Shown here: positions 27,907 through 37,492 of the stretch, piece after piece | Position numbering within the stretch: position 1 is the first letter of the stretch | Layout of the letters: each line of letters starts with the position of its first letter | DNA from: Alteromonadales bacterium alter-6D02 | GTDB lineage: Bacteria; Pseudomonadota; Gammaproteobacteria; Enterobacterales; Psychrobiaceae | NCBI GenBank assembly: GCA_002835545.1 | Contig: PIZK01000022.1 | Location: forward strand, 82,053 to 144,061 | Reading direction: 5' to 3' | DNA: 62,009 nt | Notes under the pieces: model-generated | Database searches by the model: none | Told to the model about the DNA's origin: nothing | Seen by the model: the letters and a program-made list of their open reading frames with translations, nothing else | Program-made: the position numbers and the translations under genes

Positions 27907-28812
27907 ATGTCAAAAATTACAAAAGCCGTTATCCCTGTCGCTGGCCTTGGTACAAGAATGCTCCCTGCGACAAAAGCAATTCCAAAAGAAATGCTGCCGA
28001 TTGTCGATAAACCTCTTATTCAATATATCGTGAATGAATGTGTAGCTGCTGGGATCAAAGAAATCGTACTAGTGACCCACTCGTCAAAGAACGCTATTGA
28101 AAACCATTTTGATAAATCATTTGAATTAGAAACGACGCTAGAAAAGCGTGTAAAGCGTCAAATTTTAGAAGAAGTGCAAGCGATTTGTCCTAAAGGGGTA
28201 ACGATTATGCATGTTCGTCAAGGTGAAGCAAAAGGGCTTGGACATGCGGTACTGAAAGCCAGGCCGATTGTTGGCAATGAACCCTTCGTTGTTGTGTTAC
28301 CTGACGTGATCTTAGATGAATATCAAGCAAACTTAAAAAAAGAAAACCTAACAACCATGCTACAACGCTTTGAACAAAACCAAGCGAGTCAAGTTATGGT
28401 AGAGCCTGTACCTCATGAACAGGTGAGTAATTACGGTGTGGTTGATTGTGACGGTCTGCAATTATCACCAGGGCAATCGATTGCGATGAGTGCTATCGTT
28501 GAAAAACCAGCCGTTGAAGAAGCTCCTTCTAATTTAGCTGTGGTCGGACGCTACGTTTTATCTGCACAAATCTGGGACTTATTAGAATTCACACCACCTG
28601 GTGCAGGTGATGAAATCCAATTAACAGATGCTATTGCCAGTTTAATGAAAGTTGAAGCGGTAGAAGCGTTTCATATGACTGGAAAGTCTCATGACTGTGG
28701 CAGCAAATTAGGCTATATGAATGCATGCGTTGAGTATGGCCTAAGAGACGAACACTTAGGACCGAGCTTTAAAGCATCGTTAGAAAAGCTATTATCGAGT
28801 ATGGATAGCTAG
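27907..28812 (+). CDS. galU: UTP-glucose-1-phosphate uridylyltransferase
   Basis: Makes UDP-glucose. A 301-residue nucleotidyltransferase with [20 protein letters not shown] (about 9-28), [30 protein letters not shown], and the sugar-binding Lys region [20 protein letters not shown]. Length matches E. coli GalU (302). A 136-bp gap with a short hairpin separates it from manB, so it could have its own promoter. Serves this locus and general metabolism. Confidence 0.95.
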   Translation: MSKITKAVIPVAGLGTRMLPATKAIPKEMLPIVDKPLIQYIVNECVAAGIKEIVLVTHSSKNAIENHFDKSFELETTLEKRVKRQILEEVQAICPKGVTIMHVRQGEAKGLGHAVLKARPIVGNEPFVVVLPDVILDEYQANLKKENLTTMLQRFEQNQASQVMVEPVPHEQVSNYGVVDCDGLQLSPGQSIAMSAIVEKPAVEEAPSNLAVVGRYVLSAQIWDLLEFTPPGAGDEIQLTDAIASLMKVEAVEAFHMTGKSHDCGSKLGYMNACVEYGLRDEHLGPSFKASLEKLLSSMDS

Positions 28813-28908
28813 TGTTACTACATTCAAACAAGCTAGCATTAATGCTCTTTAAATAACGATCATTAACGCCAACAATTTAATCACTTAAAGACAGTAAACG
28901 GGAATAAC

Positions 28909-29922
28909 ATGGCAGTTTTTGTGACAGGCGGTGCAGGATATATCGGCACGCATACCATAGTCGAGCTCTTAGAAAATAATGAACAAGTTGTGGTACTCGA
29001 CAACCTAAGTAACTCCAGTGAAGAGTCTCTGAAACGCGTGACAATGATTACGGGAAAAACAGTTGATTTTTATCAAGGTGATATCTTAGATAGTGACTTA
29101 CTAGATAACATTTTTACCACCCATGAAATTAGTGCAGTGATACATTTTGCTGGCCTAAAAGCAGTAGGTGAATCAGTTGAACAGCCATTGAAGTATTATA
29201 AGAATAATGTCGCAGGAACGGTCATTTTGTGTCAGGCAATGGGCAAAGCCAATATTAAAAATATTGTGTTTAGTTCATCGGCAACGGTCTATGGCGACCC
29301 GGCAAGTTTACCAATCAAAGAAGACTTCCCGACAGGAGCCACCAACCCTTACGGGCAATCAAAATTAATGGTTGAGCATATATTAACAGACTTGGCTAAT
29401 TCGGACCCAAGCTGGAACATTGCCGTTCTTCGCTATTTTAATCCGGTTGGAGCGCATGAAAGTGGCTTGATTGGTGAAGATCCAAATGATATCCCAAACA
29501 ATCTAATGCCATTTATTGCTCAAGTTGCCGTCGGTAAACGCGAACAATTAAGCGTGTTTGGTAATGATTATGATACCCATGATGGCACAGGGGTGAGGGA
29601 TTATATACACGTTGTTGATCTAGCCAAAGGGCATTTAAGAGCACTGGAAAAACTAAATACAGCCCCAGGTCTAGTGACATATAACCTCGGTACAGGCCAA
29701 GGTTATAGCGTACTTGATATGATTCAGGCATTCGAAAAGGCCAGCGAACAAACTATACCATATCAAATCGTCGCTCGACGCCCAGGGGACATCGCAGTAT
29801 GTTATGCTGCGCCTGAAAAAGCTAAGCAAGAACTCAATTGGCAAGCAACCCATTCAATCGATGATATGGCTCAGAGCAGCTGGAAGTGGCAATCATCAAA
29901 CCCAAATGGTTATGAGTCCTAG
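28909..29922 (+). CDS. galE: UDP-glucose 4-epimerase
   Basis: Interconverts UDP-glucose and UDP-galactose. A 337-residue SDR with [18 protein letters not shown] (about 4-21), [20 protein letters not shown] and [11 protein letters not shown] (Tyr-xxx-Lys), then [20 protein letters not shown] and [17 protein letters not shown]. Length equals E. coli GalE (338). A consistent start with ATG after GGGAATAAC. It is the last unambiguous gene of unit 1 before the repeat-rich gap. Confidence 0.95.
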   Translation: MAVFVTGGAGYIGTHTIVELLENNEQVVVLDNLSNSSEESLKRVTMITGKTVDFYQGDILDSDLLDNIFTTHEISAVIHFAGLKAVGESVEQPLKYYKNNVAGTVILCQAMGKANIKNIVFSSSATVYGDPASLPIKEDFPTGATNPYGQSKLMVEHILTDLANSDPSWNIAVLRYFNPVGAHESGLIGEDPNDIPNNLMPFIAQVAVGKREQLSVFGNDYDTHDGTGVRDYIHVVDLAKGHLRALEKLNTAPGLVTYNLGTGQGYSVLDMIQAFEKASEQTIPYQIVARRPGDIAVCYAAPEKAKQELNWQATHSIDDMAQSSWKWQSSNPNGYES

Positions 29923-29990
29923 GGTACCATAGTTAACCCTCTAAGTTTTTGCTCTATAGGGACTTTGTCCGGGTTCGCTACCTTTTTCTG

Positions 29991-30019
29991 TCGTCCTGAC
30001 ACGCTCCTAGTCAGGACCT
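29991..30019. repeat. REP-like palindrome
   Basis: GTCCTGAC (29993-30000), a 9-nt loop and GTCAGGAC (30010-30017), framed by TC before and CTC after. It shares layout (TCGTC, 8-nt stem, 9-nt loop, 8-nt stem, CTC) with the palindromes at 30134-30161, 31346-31370 and 31429-31456, with compensating changes in the stems. Confidence 0.7.
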
Positions 30020-30096
30020 CATGATGTTTTCCTCGTCATTATGCCACGCTTTTAACCAGAATCTTTTAGATGGTTAAAATGCAGGGAAAAGGCCAT

Positions 30097-30161
30097 GGAT
30101 AAAAACACCACTAGGGCGGCACACTAGTTCGTCATTCTGGAGTGCTTCTATCCAGAATCTC
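30097..30161. repeat. Repeat copy A (65 bp) with REP-like palindrome
   Basis: Near-identical to copy B at 31394-31456 apart from a 2-bp indel and a few substitutions. Its last part is a hairpin: ATTCTGGA (30134-30141), 9-nt loop, TCCAGAAT (30151-30158), then CTC. The two copies flank the epimerase paralogue at 30269-31306 in direct orientation. Confidence 0.85.
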
Positions 30162-30268
30162 ACTTTTATATTTAAAGTATTAAGTTCAACTCAAAAAAAC
30201 AAACAAAAACACAGCAATAAACTAGACTTAAATTACATACCAAAGTGACTCAAACTGAGGGAGTAATG

Positions 30269-31306
30269 ATGAGTCGAATTGACATTGTAACAGCAGAGTT
30301 GAAGGTGACGCCAAAGACTTGGCTAATCACAGGTGTAGCAGGGTTCATCGGCTCAAATCTGTTAGAAGCATTATTAGCGTTGAACCAACGGGTCATAGGC
30401 TTAGATAATTTTTCAACTGGCTTTCAACGAAATTTAGATGAAGTCAAGACATCAGTGACAAAACAACAATGGTCACAGTTTACCTTTATTGAAGGCGATA
30501 TTAGAGAATTTAAAGACTGTGAAGCAGCATTACAAGGTGTTGATTACGTCCTTCACCAAGCTGCACTAGGTTCAGTTCCACGTTCAATTGAAACCCCCTT
30601 GATAACCAATGCGTCAAATATAGACGGTTTTCTAAATATGCTTGAGGCTGCAAAAAAAGCGCAGGTTAAAAGCTTTACCTATGCGGCAAGCAGCTCAACC
30701 TATGGCGACTCAGCTGAACTTCCCAAAACAGAAGGTGTAATAGGCAAGCCCTTATCGCCCGAAGCAGTCACTAAATATGTTAATGAATTATATGCCAGCG
30801 TGTATGCAAGAACCTATGGCTTTAAATCGATTGGATTAAGATATTTTAACGTCTTTGGCAAAAGACAAGACCCGAATGGCGCTTATGCTGCAGTGATCCC
30901 TTTATGGACTGCTGCGATTATTAATGGCAACGATGTTTTTATTAATGGCGATGGGGAAACAAGCAGGGATTTTTGCTTTATTGAAAACACGATACAAATG
31001 AACCTACTAGCTGCAACCGCTGAAGATGAATTTAAAGATGAAGTTTACAATGTAGCATTAGGTGATCGCACAACATTAAATGAATTATATGATTCCATTT
31101 GCAGTGCATTAGCAACATGTGACGTTAAGTGCGATAGTGAATTGACATATCGAGAATTCAGAGTTGGCGATATTAGGCACTCCCAAGCTGATATCACCAA
31201 AGCGCAGCAAAATTTAGGCTATGATCCGAAATATAAAGCTCGGCAGGGGATTGAACAAGCAATGCCCTGGTACTGCCAATTTTTTAATACAGATAAAACA
31301 TCATAG
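30269..31306 (+). CDS. WbpP/TviC-like epimerase paralogue with altered catalytic Tyr
   Basis: A 345-residue extended SDR closely related to the intact WbpP homologue at 37493-38518. It has the same N-terminus style (MSRIDIV..., then [18 protein letters not shown], about 18-35) and [15 protein letters not shown]. In the active-site YxxxK motif, Tyr165 is Glu (codon GAA at 30761; the paralogue has TAT), while Lys169 is kept. TAT to GAA needs two base changes, so a single read error does not explain it. The enzyme may be inactive as a 4-epimerase, changed in function or decaying. I chose ATG 30269 for its match to the paralogue and GGAG 5 nt upstream. It sits between two copies of a repeat, at the border of units 1 and 2. 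Confidence 0.88.
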   Translation: MSRIDIVTAELKVTPKTWLITGVAGFIGSNLLEALLALNQRVIGLDNFSTGFQRNLDEVKTSVTKQQWSQFTFIEGDIREFKDCEAALQGVDYVLHQAALGSVPRSIETPLITNASNIDGFLNMLEAAKKAQVKSFTYAASSSTYGDSAELPKTEGVIGKPLSPEAVTKYVNELYASVYARTYGFKSIGLRYFNVFGKRQDPNGAYAAVIPLWTAAIINGNDVFINGDGETSRDFCFIENTIQMNLLAATAEDEFKDEVYNVALGDRTTLNELYDSICSALATCDVKCDSELTYREFRVGDIRHSQADITKAQQNLGYDPKYKARQGIEQAMPWYCQFFNTDKTS

Positions 31307-31345
31307 GCCTCACCCGACGAACGTCGTTTTAGCCCCATCGCCGTC

Positions 31346-31370
31346 GTTCCGGAAGTCCTTTATCCAGAAT
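31346..31370. repeat. REP-like palindrome, imperfect
   Basis: TTCCGGA (31347-31353), a 9-nt loop and TCCAGAA (31363-31369) with one mismatch. It has the same layout as the other palindromes in this border region. Confidence 0.6.
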
Positions 31371-31393
31371 TTAGAACATAGTTCGAAAAACCT

Positions 31394-31456
31394 GGGTAAA
31401 AACACCACTAGGGCGATACTAGTTCGTCGTTCTGGAGTGCTTCTATCCAGAATCTC
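31394..31456. repeat. Repeat copy B (63 bp) with REP-like palindrome
   Basis: The second copy of the 65-bp repeat at 30097-30161. It ends in a hairpin with arms TTCTGGA (31430-31436) and TCCAGAA (31446-31452), again followed by a T and CTC. Confidence 0.85.
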
Positions 31457-31925
31457 TTATTACATCAAAGTGACCCCTTAAGTTAGCCCCACTCAAGAAG
31501 ACAATAAAGCGTCAACTATCTTGAAAAGCACCGTTAACGTGAATTTAAATTCGTAAATCCTTGCCTTTTAGACGCTCAAATCACCCTAGACAATACCAGC
31601 TATATTGCGTATCATTCTGCGCGAATGTGGCTTTAAGATTTGAGTGATGGGTAGTATAGCTACAATCTTTTACTTGAAAAATAACCGATTAACGGTTCAG
31701 GTTTTTATAACTTAAAGAAGTTTATATTAAATATCAAAGGATTGGATGTTCTTCAGGCAATTAACTTGTCAAAACAATTCTTCCTGGTTTTTATCTCAAA
31801 CTTTCTAACTTAAGCTATTTAACGTTTTATCGGTGAAATCGCTTTATCCCTTAAAACCCTTCCACATTATAAAAATATTTTTGTTAAAAGAATAAACAAT
31901 GACAATACGTGTAAATTGAGCTTTT

Positions 31926-31954
31926 GGGAGCAATAACCTAAGGGCGGAAGCGTG
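31926..31954 (+). promoter_or_regulatory. JUMPstart/ops element 2 (RfaH recruitment)
   Basis: The same core GGCGGAAGCGTG (31943-31954) and upstream GGGAGCAATA block (31926-31935) as element 1, again with A at core position 6. It lies 98 nt upstream of wza in a long untranslated leader. Marks unit 2 as a second RfaH-controlled transcript. Confidence 0.9.
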
Positions 31955-32052
31955 TCTAAAGGCCGTGTATGGCCAATGAAATACACACTACTGGTTGAAC
32001 TGTCATACCAAGTCTTAGAGTTTAAATCTCAGGGTATAGGAAAATATAGTCA

Positions 32053-33180
32053 ATGCTAACTTCGTATAAAACATTAGCAACAAGCCTTTCGTTATTATTA
32101 ATGAGCGGTTGTGCCATAATCCCAGGAAGTCATTTAGAAGGGATCGATGCACAAGCTTCACAATCAACATTAGAACAAGACTTATCAAACGTAAATATTT
32201 CGATTATCGATTCTCAATTGATCAAACAGCTGAAAAACGATAATGAAAAAAATGTTACGACTAAAGCATCAACCATCGATGTATCCAATTATGATTATGT
32301 ACTAGGCATTGGTGACGTATTATCAATCGGTGTGTGGGATCACCCAGAACTAACCATTCCGGCGGCAGTTCAAAGAACAGCCGCATTTGATGGTTTCAGG
32401 GTTCAAGCTGACGGTACGATTACGTATGCTTACGCTGCTAAAATTCCGGCGGCCGGAAAAACCATCAGCCAGTTACACGACACGCTAGTTAAAAAACTAA
32501 GCAAGATTATCGAAAAACCACAAGTTGATATTAAAGTGGTTGGCTTTAATAGCCAGCGAGCCTATGTCACCGGAGAAGTGAAAAAGCCTGGCACATATGC
32601 GATAACAGAAATTCCACTAACGCTTATCGATGCAATCAATCAAGCGGGTGGATTAAATCCAAAAGCAGATTGGCGCACGGTCACATTTACTCGTGGTAAC
32701 AACACTGAAATTATTAAATTAGATGATTTTTATGCCAAGGGTGACATTTCACAAAACCGCTTACTTCAACACGGTGATATTATTCATATCAACCGAACAG
32801 ACAACCAAAAAGTCTTTGTGTTAGGTGATGTTAATCAAGCCGGTAGCATTGAAATCAACCGCTACGGACTTAGCCTAGCTGAAGCATTGAGCGATGTTGG
32901 TGGCCTAAAAGAGCAAACGGCCAATGCCAACGGTGTGTTTGTATTACGTAAGCGAGAAGCGAACAATGAGGGCGATGTGATAGCTGATGTCTATCAACTA
33001 CACGCTAAAAACGTCGTGGCACTAGTGCTTGCTGACCAGTTCCAGTTACAACCGCGTGATATTGTTTATGTAACAACAGCACCAATTGCACGTTGGAACC
33101 GTTTGATCAGTCAGCTTGTTCCTACGATTCAGGCACTAGATGATATTTCAACATTAAAAAGCAGAGGACATATTTTCTAA
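32053..33180 (+). CDS. wza: Outer-membrane polysaccharide export lipoprotein Wza
   Basis: Forms the octameric outer-membrane channel for capsule export. 375 residues, close to E. coli Wza (379). The lipoprotein signal ends in LLLMSGC with Cys20 as lipidation site. A Poly_export domain (about 78-170, LGIGDVLSIGVWDHPEL) is followed by SLBB domains (VTGEVKKPGTYAITEIPLTL; VLGDVNQAGSIEINRYG), and the C-terminal part would form the membrane helix barrel. It starts the wza-wzb-wzc set; its stop overlaps the wzb start. Confidence 0.95.
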   Translation: MLTSYKTLATSLSLLLMSGCAIIPGSHLEGIDAQASQSTLEQDLSNVNISIIDSQLIKQLKNDNEKNVTTKASTIDVSNYDYVLGIGDVLSIGVWDHPELTIPAAVQRTAAFDGFRVQADGTITYAYAAKIPAAGKTISQLHDTLVKKLSKIIEKPQVDIKVVGFNSQRAYVTGEVKKPGTYAITEIPLTLIDAINQAGGLNPKADWRTVTFTRGNNTEIIKLDDFYAKGDISQNRLLQHGDIIHINRTDNQKVFVLGDVNQAGSIEINRYGLSLAEALSDVGGLKEQTANANGVFVLRKREANNEGDVIADVYQLHAKNVVALVLADQFQLQPRDIVYVTTAPIARWNRLISQLVPTIQALDDISTLKSRGHIF

Positions 33181-33620
33181 TGGGTATGTTTAATTCAATC
33201 TTAGTGGTTTGCGCTGGTAATATTTGTCGTAGCCCAACCGCAGAGTATCTACTAAAAGATAAATTAACTGATAGCCACATTAATGTATCCTCAGCGGGCT
33301 TAACTGCGTTGGTTGATAAAGGTGCAGAGCCTACGGCATCAAGTATTGCACAAAGTAATAACATTGATATGAGCCCTCACAAAGGACGTCAGTTAAATTC
33401 AGCGTTAATTGCTGAAAATGATCTAATTCTAGTGATGGAAGAGCGACACTTAACTGATTTATTAGGTCAGTATCCTCAAGCACGCGGAAAGACCTTTCTA
33501 TTAGGGAAATGGGTTAATGACACAGAGATCCCTGACCCATATCGTCAAAGCCACGAGCAATTTGAGTATGTCTATAAGCTGATTGATCAAGCTTGCTCTG
33601 CTTGGACAAAGTACTTATAA
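33180..33620 (+). CDS. wzb: Low-molecular-weight protein-tyrosine phosphatase Wzb
   Basis: Dephosphorylates the Wzc tyrosine cluster and so controls capsule polymerisation. 146 residues with the active-site loop VCAGNICRSPTAEYLL (Cys11, Arg17) and the catalytic Asp in PDPYRQSHEQF near residue 119. The start in a TAATG overlap with wza; a second ATG two codons later is possible. It lies between wza and wzc, the classic group 1 capsule order. Confidence 0.95.
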   Translation: MGMFNSILVVCAGNICRSPTAEYLLKDKLTDSHINVSSAGLTALVDKGAEPTASSIAQSNNIDMSPHKGRQLNSALIAENDLILVMEERHLTDLLGQYPQARGKTFLLGKWVNDTEIPDPYRQSHEQFEYVYKLIDQACSAWTKYL

Positions 33621-33690
33621 AAAGCTCTTGTAAAAAAGACTTAAAGTAAAAAAGCCTGTATATCAGCTAAGAGTATTGAACTCAAACAAG

Positions 33691-33727
33691 CAAAAATTGC
33701 AAGTTAACCTAGAATAGGCAATTTTTG
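33691..33727 (+). other. Hairpin in the wzb-wzc gap
   Basis: CAAAAATTGC (33691-33700) pairs perfectly with GCAATTTTTG (33718-33727) across a 17-nt loop in the 158-bp gap. No strong U-tract follows, so attenuator or processing site are both possible. Confidence 0.4.
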
Positions 33728-33778
33728 TTAAATTAATTCAGTGTTTAATAGCACATCATAAAAAAGCTAGTAACTAAT

Positions 33779-36025
33779 ATGTCTGCAAATGTAAATATCT
33801 CGACTTCTGCAACACAAACCTCATCAGCGAAGCAAACTCAGCAAACTAATGAAATTGATTTAATGGCCTTGTTTGGTGCGCTACTTGACCGTAAATTTTT
33901 TATTGCTGCTGTGACAGCTGTGTTTGCCATTGTTGGTGTCGCCATTGCGATATTATCAACCCCTATTTATAAAGCAACCGCAATGATTCAAGTTGAGGAA
34001 AGTGGTGGCTCAGTGCCTGGGTTTGATGACATGGCTGGAATGTTTGAAAGCAGTTCTAAATCAGTCACAGAAATTGAACTGTTAAAATCACGCTCAGTGA
34101 TTGGCGAGGCTGTTGACGCATTAAAATTAAACATCGTGGCAGAACCAAACCTATTCCCCGTGATTGGTGGTCGCACCTTTAGAAAGTTTCAGGCTGTTGA
34201 ACAAGGCGATGTTGCATTGCCGAGTTTTGGTGCATCTAGTTATGCTTGGGGTGGTGAAAAAATTGAAGTATTTCGTTTTGATGTACCGAAAAATGCTATC
34301 GGAAGGGGCTTTACTTTATTAGCCCACGGTGAGAATAAGTTTAGTTTATTAAATGCTGACGGTAGCGCTATTTTAAAAGGTCGTGTTGGTGAAGAGCTTT
34401 CTAACAGCAATTATGCACTAACAGTTAAAAAGCTTATCGCACGTGCTGGTACAACTTTTACCATTAAGCGCAATGATCGTTTAAATACCATTGTTAGCTT
34501 GCAATCAGGTATTGGCGCTAGTGAAAAAGGGAAGGATTCGGGGATTGTTAACCTTAGCTTTCAGCATAAAGATGCTGCTTACGCAGAAAGTGTATTAAAC
34601 AAAATTGCAGAAATTTATGTACGCCGTAATGTTGAACGAAACTCAGCTGAAGCGAAAAAGTCCCTCGATTTTTTAGAGGTGCAACTACCAGAGATTAAAA
34701 AACAACTCGAACATTCAGAAGCACTGTTTAATGATTATCAAAAAGATCAACAATCAGTCAATATCACGCTTGAAACGCAAGGGATATTAGAGCAAATTGT
34801 TGAGCTTGATACAAAATTACAAGAATTAGATTTACAACGTTTAGCGATGTCGCGTAAGTTCAAACGCAATCACCCGAACTATCAAGGGATCGTGCAACAA
34901 ATTGCCGCAGTTCAACAGCAGCGTGATGATTTAGCGAACAAGATCACTGACTTACCTGAAACACAGCAAAAGTTATTACGTTTAACTCGTGATGTTGAAG
35001 TGGGTAATGAAATCTACATGATGTTATTGGGTAAGGTACAAGAGTTAGATATTGTTCGTGCTGGCACCGTTGGTAATGTAAGAATTATCGACGTTGCAGA
35101 AGTCAATACGACTAAACCCGTTAAACCAAAAAAATCGCTCATTGCCGTAATGGCAACAATGCTTGGTGGCATGTTTGCAATTGCAATTGTATTAGTACAA
35201 AAGGCATTGCATAAAGGGGTTGAAGATCCTAGTGAAATTGAAGCAATCGGCATGCCTGTTTACGCAAGTGTCCCTTTCTCAACTCACCAAGATAAATTGA
35301 CTGGTTTTGTTAAAGGGCGAAAAAGAAAGGTTCATCAAGCCCATAATGTGTTGGCTGTAGATAACCCTGCTGATTTATCCATTGAGGCGTTACGTAGCTT
35401 AAGAACCAGTCTTCACTTTGCAATGATGGAAGCAAAAAATAATGTGATCGCCATTTCTGGCCCTTCTCCTGGTGTTGGTAAATCATTCATTTCAGCTAAC
35501 TTAGGCGCTGTATTAGCGCAAAGTGGGCAAAAAGTACTTATCATTGATGCCGATATGCGTAAAGGTTATCTTCAGAAGCAATTTAACCTTAAATGGGAAG
35601 ATGGTTTGTCAGATTACCTTTCAGGTCAAATGTCGCTGGAACAGATAACAAAATCAACCAAAGTTAAAGGCCTTGATGTAATCACTCGTGGTCAAGTGCC
35701 ACCAAACCCATCAGAGTTGTTAATGCATAGTCATTTTAGTGACCTGATTGCAGCGGTCAAAGATAAGTATGACATCGTACTAGTTGATACACCACCAATC
35801 TTAGCTGTAACCGATCCAGCAATCGTTGGTGGTCACGCTGGCAGTATGTTACTAGTAACTCGCTTTGGTCAAAATGCACTGAAAGAAATTGATTATGCTC
35901 GTCAACGTTTTGAGCAAAACGGCATTGATGTTAAAGGGGTGGTCTTTAACGGAGTAGTTAAAAAAGCAAGTAATGCTTATGGTTATTACGGCTATTACAA
36001 TTATGAATATAAGTCAGATAAATAA
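33779..36025 (+). CDS. wzc: Tyrosine autokinase and co-polymerase Wzc
   Basis: An inner-membrane PCP-2a protein of 748 residues. It has an N-terminal Wzz domain with a first membrane helix at about 41-62, a long periplasmic coiled-coil region (about 280-400) and a second helix at about 455-475. The cytoplasmic BY-kinase has Walker A GPSPGVGKS (561-569), Walker A'/B region LIIDADMRKG (about 586-595) and LVDTPPIL. It ends in a Tyr cluster (YGYYGYYNYEY), the autophosphorylation sites reset by Wzb. It controls the length and export of the unit 2 polymer through Wza. Confidence 0.95.
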   Translation: MSANVNISTSATQTSSAKQTQQTNEIDLMALFGALLDRKFFIAAVTAVFAIVGVAIAILSTPIYKATAMIQVEESGGSVPGFDDMAGMFESSSKSVTEIELLKSRSVIGEAVDALKLNIVAEPNLFPVIGGRTFRKFQAVEQGDVALPSFGASSYAWGGEKIEVFRFDVPKNAIGRGFTLLAHGENKFSLLNADGSAILKGRVGEELSNSNYALTVKKLIARAGTTFTIKRNDRLNTIVSLQSGIGASEKGKDSGIVNLSFQHKDAAYAESVLNKIAEIYVRRNVERNSAEAKKSLDFLEVQLPEIKKQLEHSEALFNDYQKDQQSVNITLETQGILEQIVELDTKLQELDLQRLAMSRKFKRNHPNYQGIVQQIAAVQQQRDDLANKITDLPETQQKLLRLTRDVEVGNEIYMMLLGKVQELDIVRAGTVGNVRIIDVAEVNTTKPVKPKKSLIAVMATMLGGMFAIAIVLVQKALHKGVEDPSEIEAIGMPVYASVPFSTHQDKLTGFVKGRKRKVHQAHNVLAVDNPADLSIEALRSLRTSLHFAMMEAKNNVIAISGPSPGVGKSFISANLGAVLAQSGQKVLIIDADMRKGYLQKQFNLKWEDGLSDYLSGQMSLEQITKSTKVKGLDVITRGQVPPNPSELLMHSHFSDLIAAVKDKYDIVLVDTPPILAVTDPAIVGGHAGSMLLVTRFGQNALKEIDYARQRFEQNGIDVKGVVFNGVVKKASNAYGYYGYYNYEYKSDK

Positions 36026-36132
36026 TTATCTGAGAGTTTAGATAGTTAAATGAACATAGTTACAATGATTTAGTTCGTTGAAATTTACACTTCTGGCATG
36101 TTTTGCCAGTGATAGATATATGGAAAATAGAA

Positions 36133-37413
36133 ATGCATGATTCATTAAAAGATATTAAAATTGGTGTGATCGGTCTTGGTTACGTCGGCTTGCCATTAGC
36201 TGTTGAGTTCGGCAAAAAAATTCCAACTTTAGGTTTTGATATCAACCAAGGACGAGTAAATGAATTACTTGGTGGACATGACTCTACGCTTGAAGTAAGT
36301 GATGAAGAACTAAAAGGCGCGCCGTTAATGTCGTATTCTTATAATGTCGAAGACTTAAAAGCGTGTAATGTATACATTGTTACAGTACCAACACCAATTG
36401 ATGAGCATAAACAACCTGACTTAACACCATTAGTTAAAGCAAGTGAAATGTTAGGTAAAGTAATCAATAAAAACGATATTATTATTTACGAATCGACAGT
36501 CTACCCAGGCGCCACAGAAGAAGAGTGCTTGCCTGTTGTAGAAAGAGTTTCAGGGTTGATTTTTAATAAAGATTTCTTCGCTGGTTATTCTCCTGAGCGT
36601 ATTAACCCTGGTGACAAAGAGCATCGCGTAACTAACATTTTAAAAGTAACTTCAGGTTCAAATGATGAAATTGCTGAAGTAGTAGACCAGCTATACAAAT
36701 CAGTGATCATTGCTGGTACTCATAAAGCAAGCTCAATCAAAGTAGCTGAAGCGGCAAAAGTTATTGAGAATACACAACGTGACGTTAATATTGCGCTAAT
36801 TAATGAGCTATCTATTATCTTTAATAAACTAGATATAGATACGTTGGAAGTCTTAGAGGCTGCGGGTACAAAGTGGAACTTCCTACCTTTCCGCCCAGGT
36901 TTGGTTGGCGGACACTGTATTGGTGTTGATCCGTACTACTTAACACATAAAGCGCAAAGTGTAGGTTATCACCCTGAAATGATCTTAGCAGGGCGTCGCC
37001 TAAATGATGGTATGGGGCAATACGTTGTTTCGCAGTTAGTTAAAAAAATGCTTAAGCAACGTATTCACGTTGAAGGCGCAAATGTATTAGTCATGGGCTT
37101 GACGTTTAAAGAAAACTGCCCTGATTTACGTAATACAAAAGTGGTTGATATCGTTAGCGAGTTAAAAGAGTACAATATAAATGTTGATATTATCGATCCA
37201 TGGTGTTCAAGTGAAGAAGCTGAACATGAATATGGCTTGCCTTTAATTGAAGAAGCTAAGAAAGGTCACTATGACTCGATTATTCTTGCTGTAGGACATA
37301 ACGAGTTTAAAGAGCTAGGCGTAGAAGAAATAAGAGCATTGGGTAAAGAAAACCATGTCTTATATGATCTTAAATATGTGCTAGATAAAAACTCAGTTGA
37401 TATGCGTTTGTAG
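36133..37413 (+). CDS. tviB: UDP-N-acetyl-D-glucosamine 6-dehydrogenase (TviB/WbpO-type)
   Basis: Oxidises a UDP-HexNAc to the uronic acid. 426 residues from ATG 36133; the longer TTG-started frame adds ten unconserved residues. The Rossmann motif is [19 protein letters not shown] (about 10-28). The catalytic Cys sits in [18 protein letters not shown] (about 257-274), and the C-terminal domain has [19 protein letters not shown]. Similarity is to Vi-antigen TviB and its relatives rather than to WecC. With the following WbpP/TviC epimerase it should make UDP-GalNAcA. It follows wzc after a gap of about 100 bp. Confidence 0.92.
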   Translation: MHDSLKDIKIGVIGLGYVGLPLAVEFGKKIPTLGFDINQGRVNELLGGHDSTLEVSDEELKGAPLMSYSYNVEDLKACNVYIVTVPTPIDEHKQPDLTPLVKASEMLGKVINKNDIIIYESTVYPGATEEECLPVVERVSGLIFNKDFFAGYSPERINPGDKEHRVTNILKVTSGSNDEIAEVVDQLYKSVIIAGTHKASSIKVAEAAKVIENTQRDVNIALINELSIIFNKLDIDTLEVLEAAGTKWNFLPFRPGLVGGHCIGVDPYYLTHKAQSVGYHPEMILAGRRLNDGMGQYVVSQLVKKMLKQRIHVEGANVLVMGLTFKENCPDLRNTKVVDIVSELKEYNINVDIIDPWCSSEEAEHEYGLPLIEEAKKGHYDSIILAVGHNEFKELGVEEIRALGKENHVLYDLKYVLDKNSVDMRL

Positions 37414-37433
37414 ATTAAAGAGCATCATAAAGT

Positions 37434-37458
37434 AAGGGACCTTAAACAAAGGTTCCTT
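37434..37458 (+). other. Hairpin between tviB and wbpP
   Basis: A 10-bp stem (37434-37443 with 37449-37458, one G-T pair) around AAACA. No T-run follows, so it is not a clear terminator. Confidence 0.45.
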
Positions 37459-37492
37459 CTATCCACTTATCTCACATTGATGGAATCCAACC

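Larger units (their letters stand above)
29923..30268. other. Gene-free gap with REP-like palindromes
   Basis: 346 bases after galE with no ORF of its own. They hold a perfect 8-bp-stem hairpin (29993-30017) and a longer repeat copy (30097-30161, listed separately). The end of the gap carries the ribosome site GGAG (30260-30263) for the next gene. Confidence 0.7.
31307..31925. other. Long leader region upstream of unit 2
   Basis: About 620 bases between the epimerase paralogue and the second ops element. The first 150 bases carry REP-like repeats. The rest is AT-rich with no ORF I would support. A promoter for the wza operon must lie here or upstream; TTGTCA (31766-31771) with TTATCT (31791-31796) is the best I see, but the 19-base spacer makes it weak. 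Confidence 0.55.
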
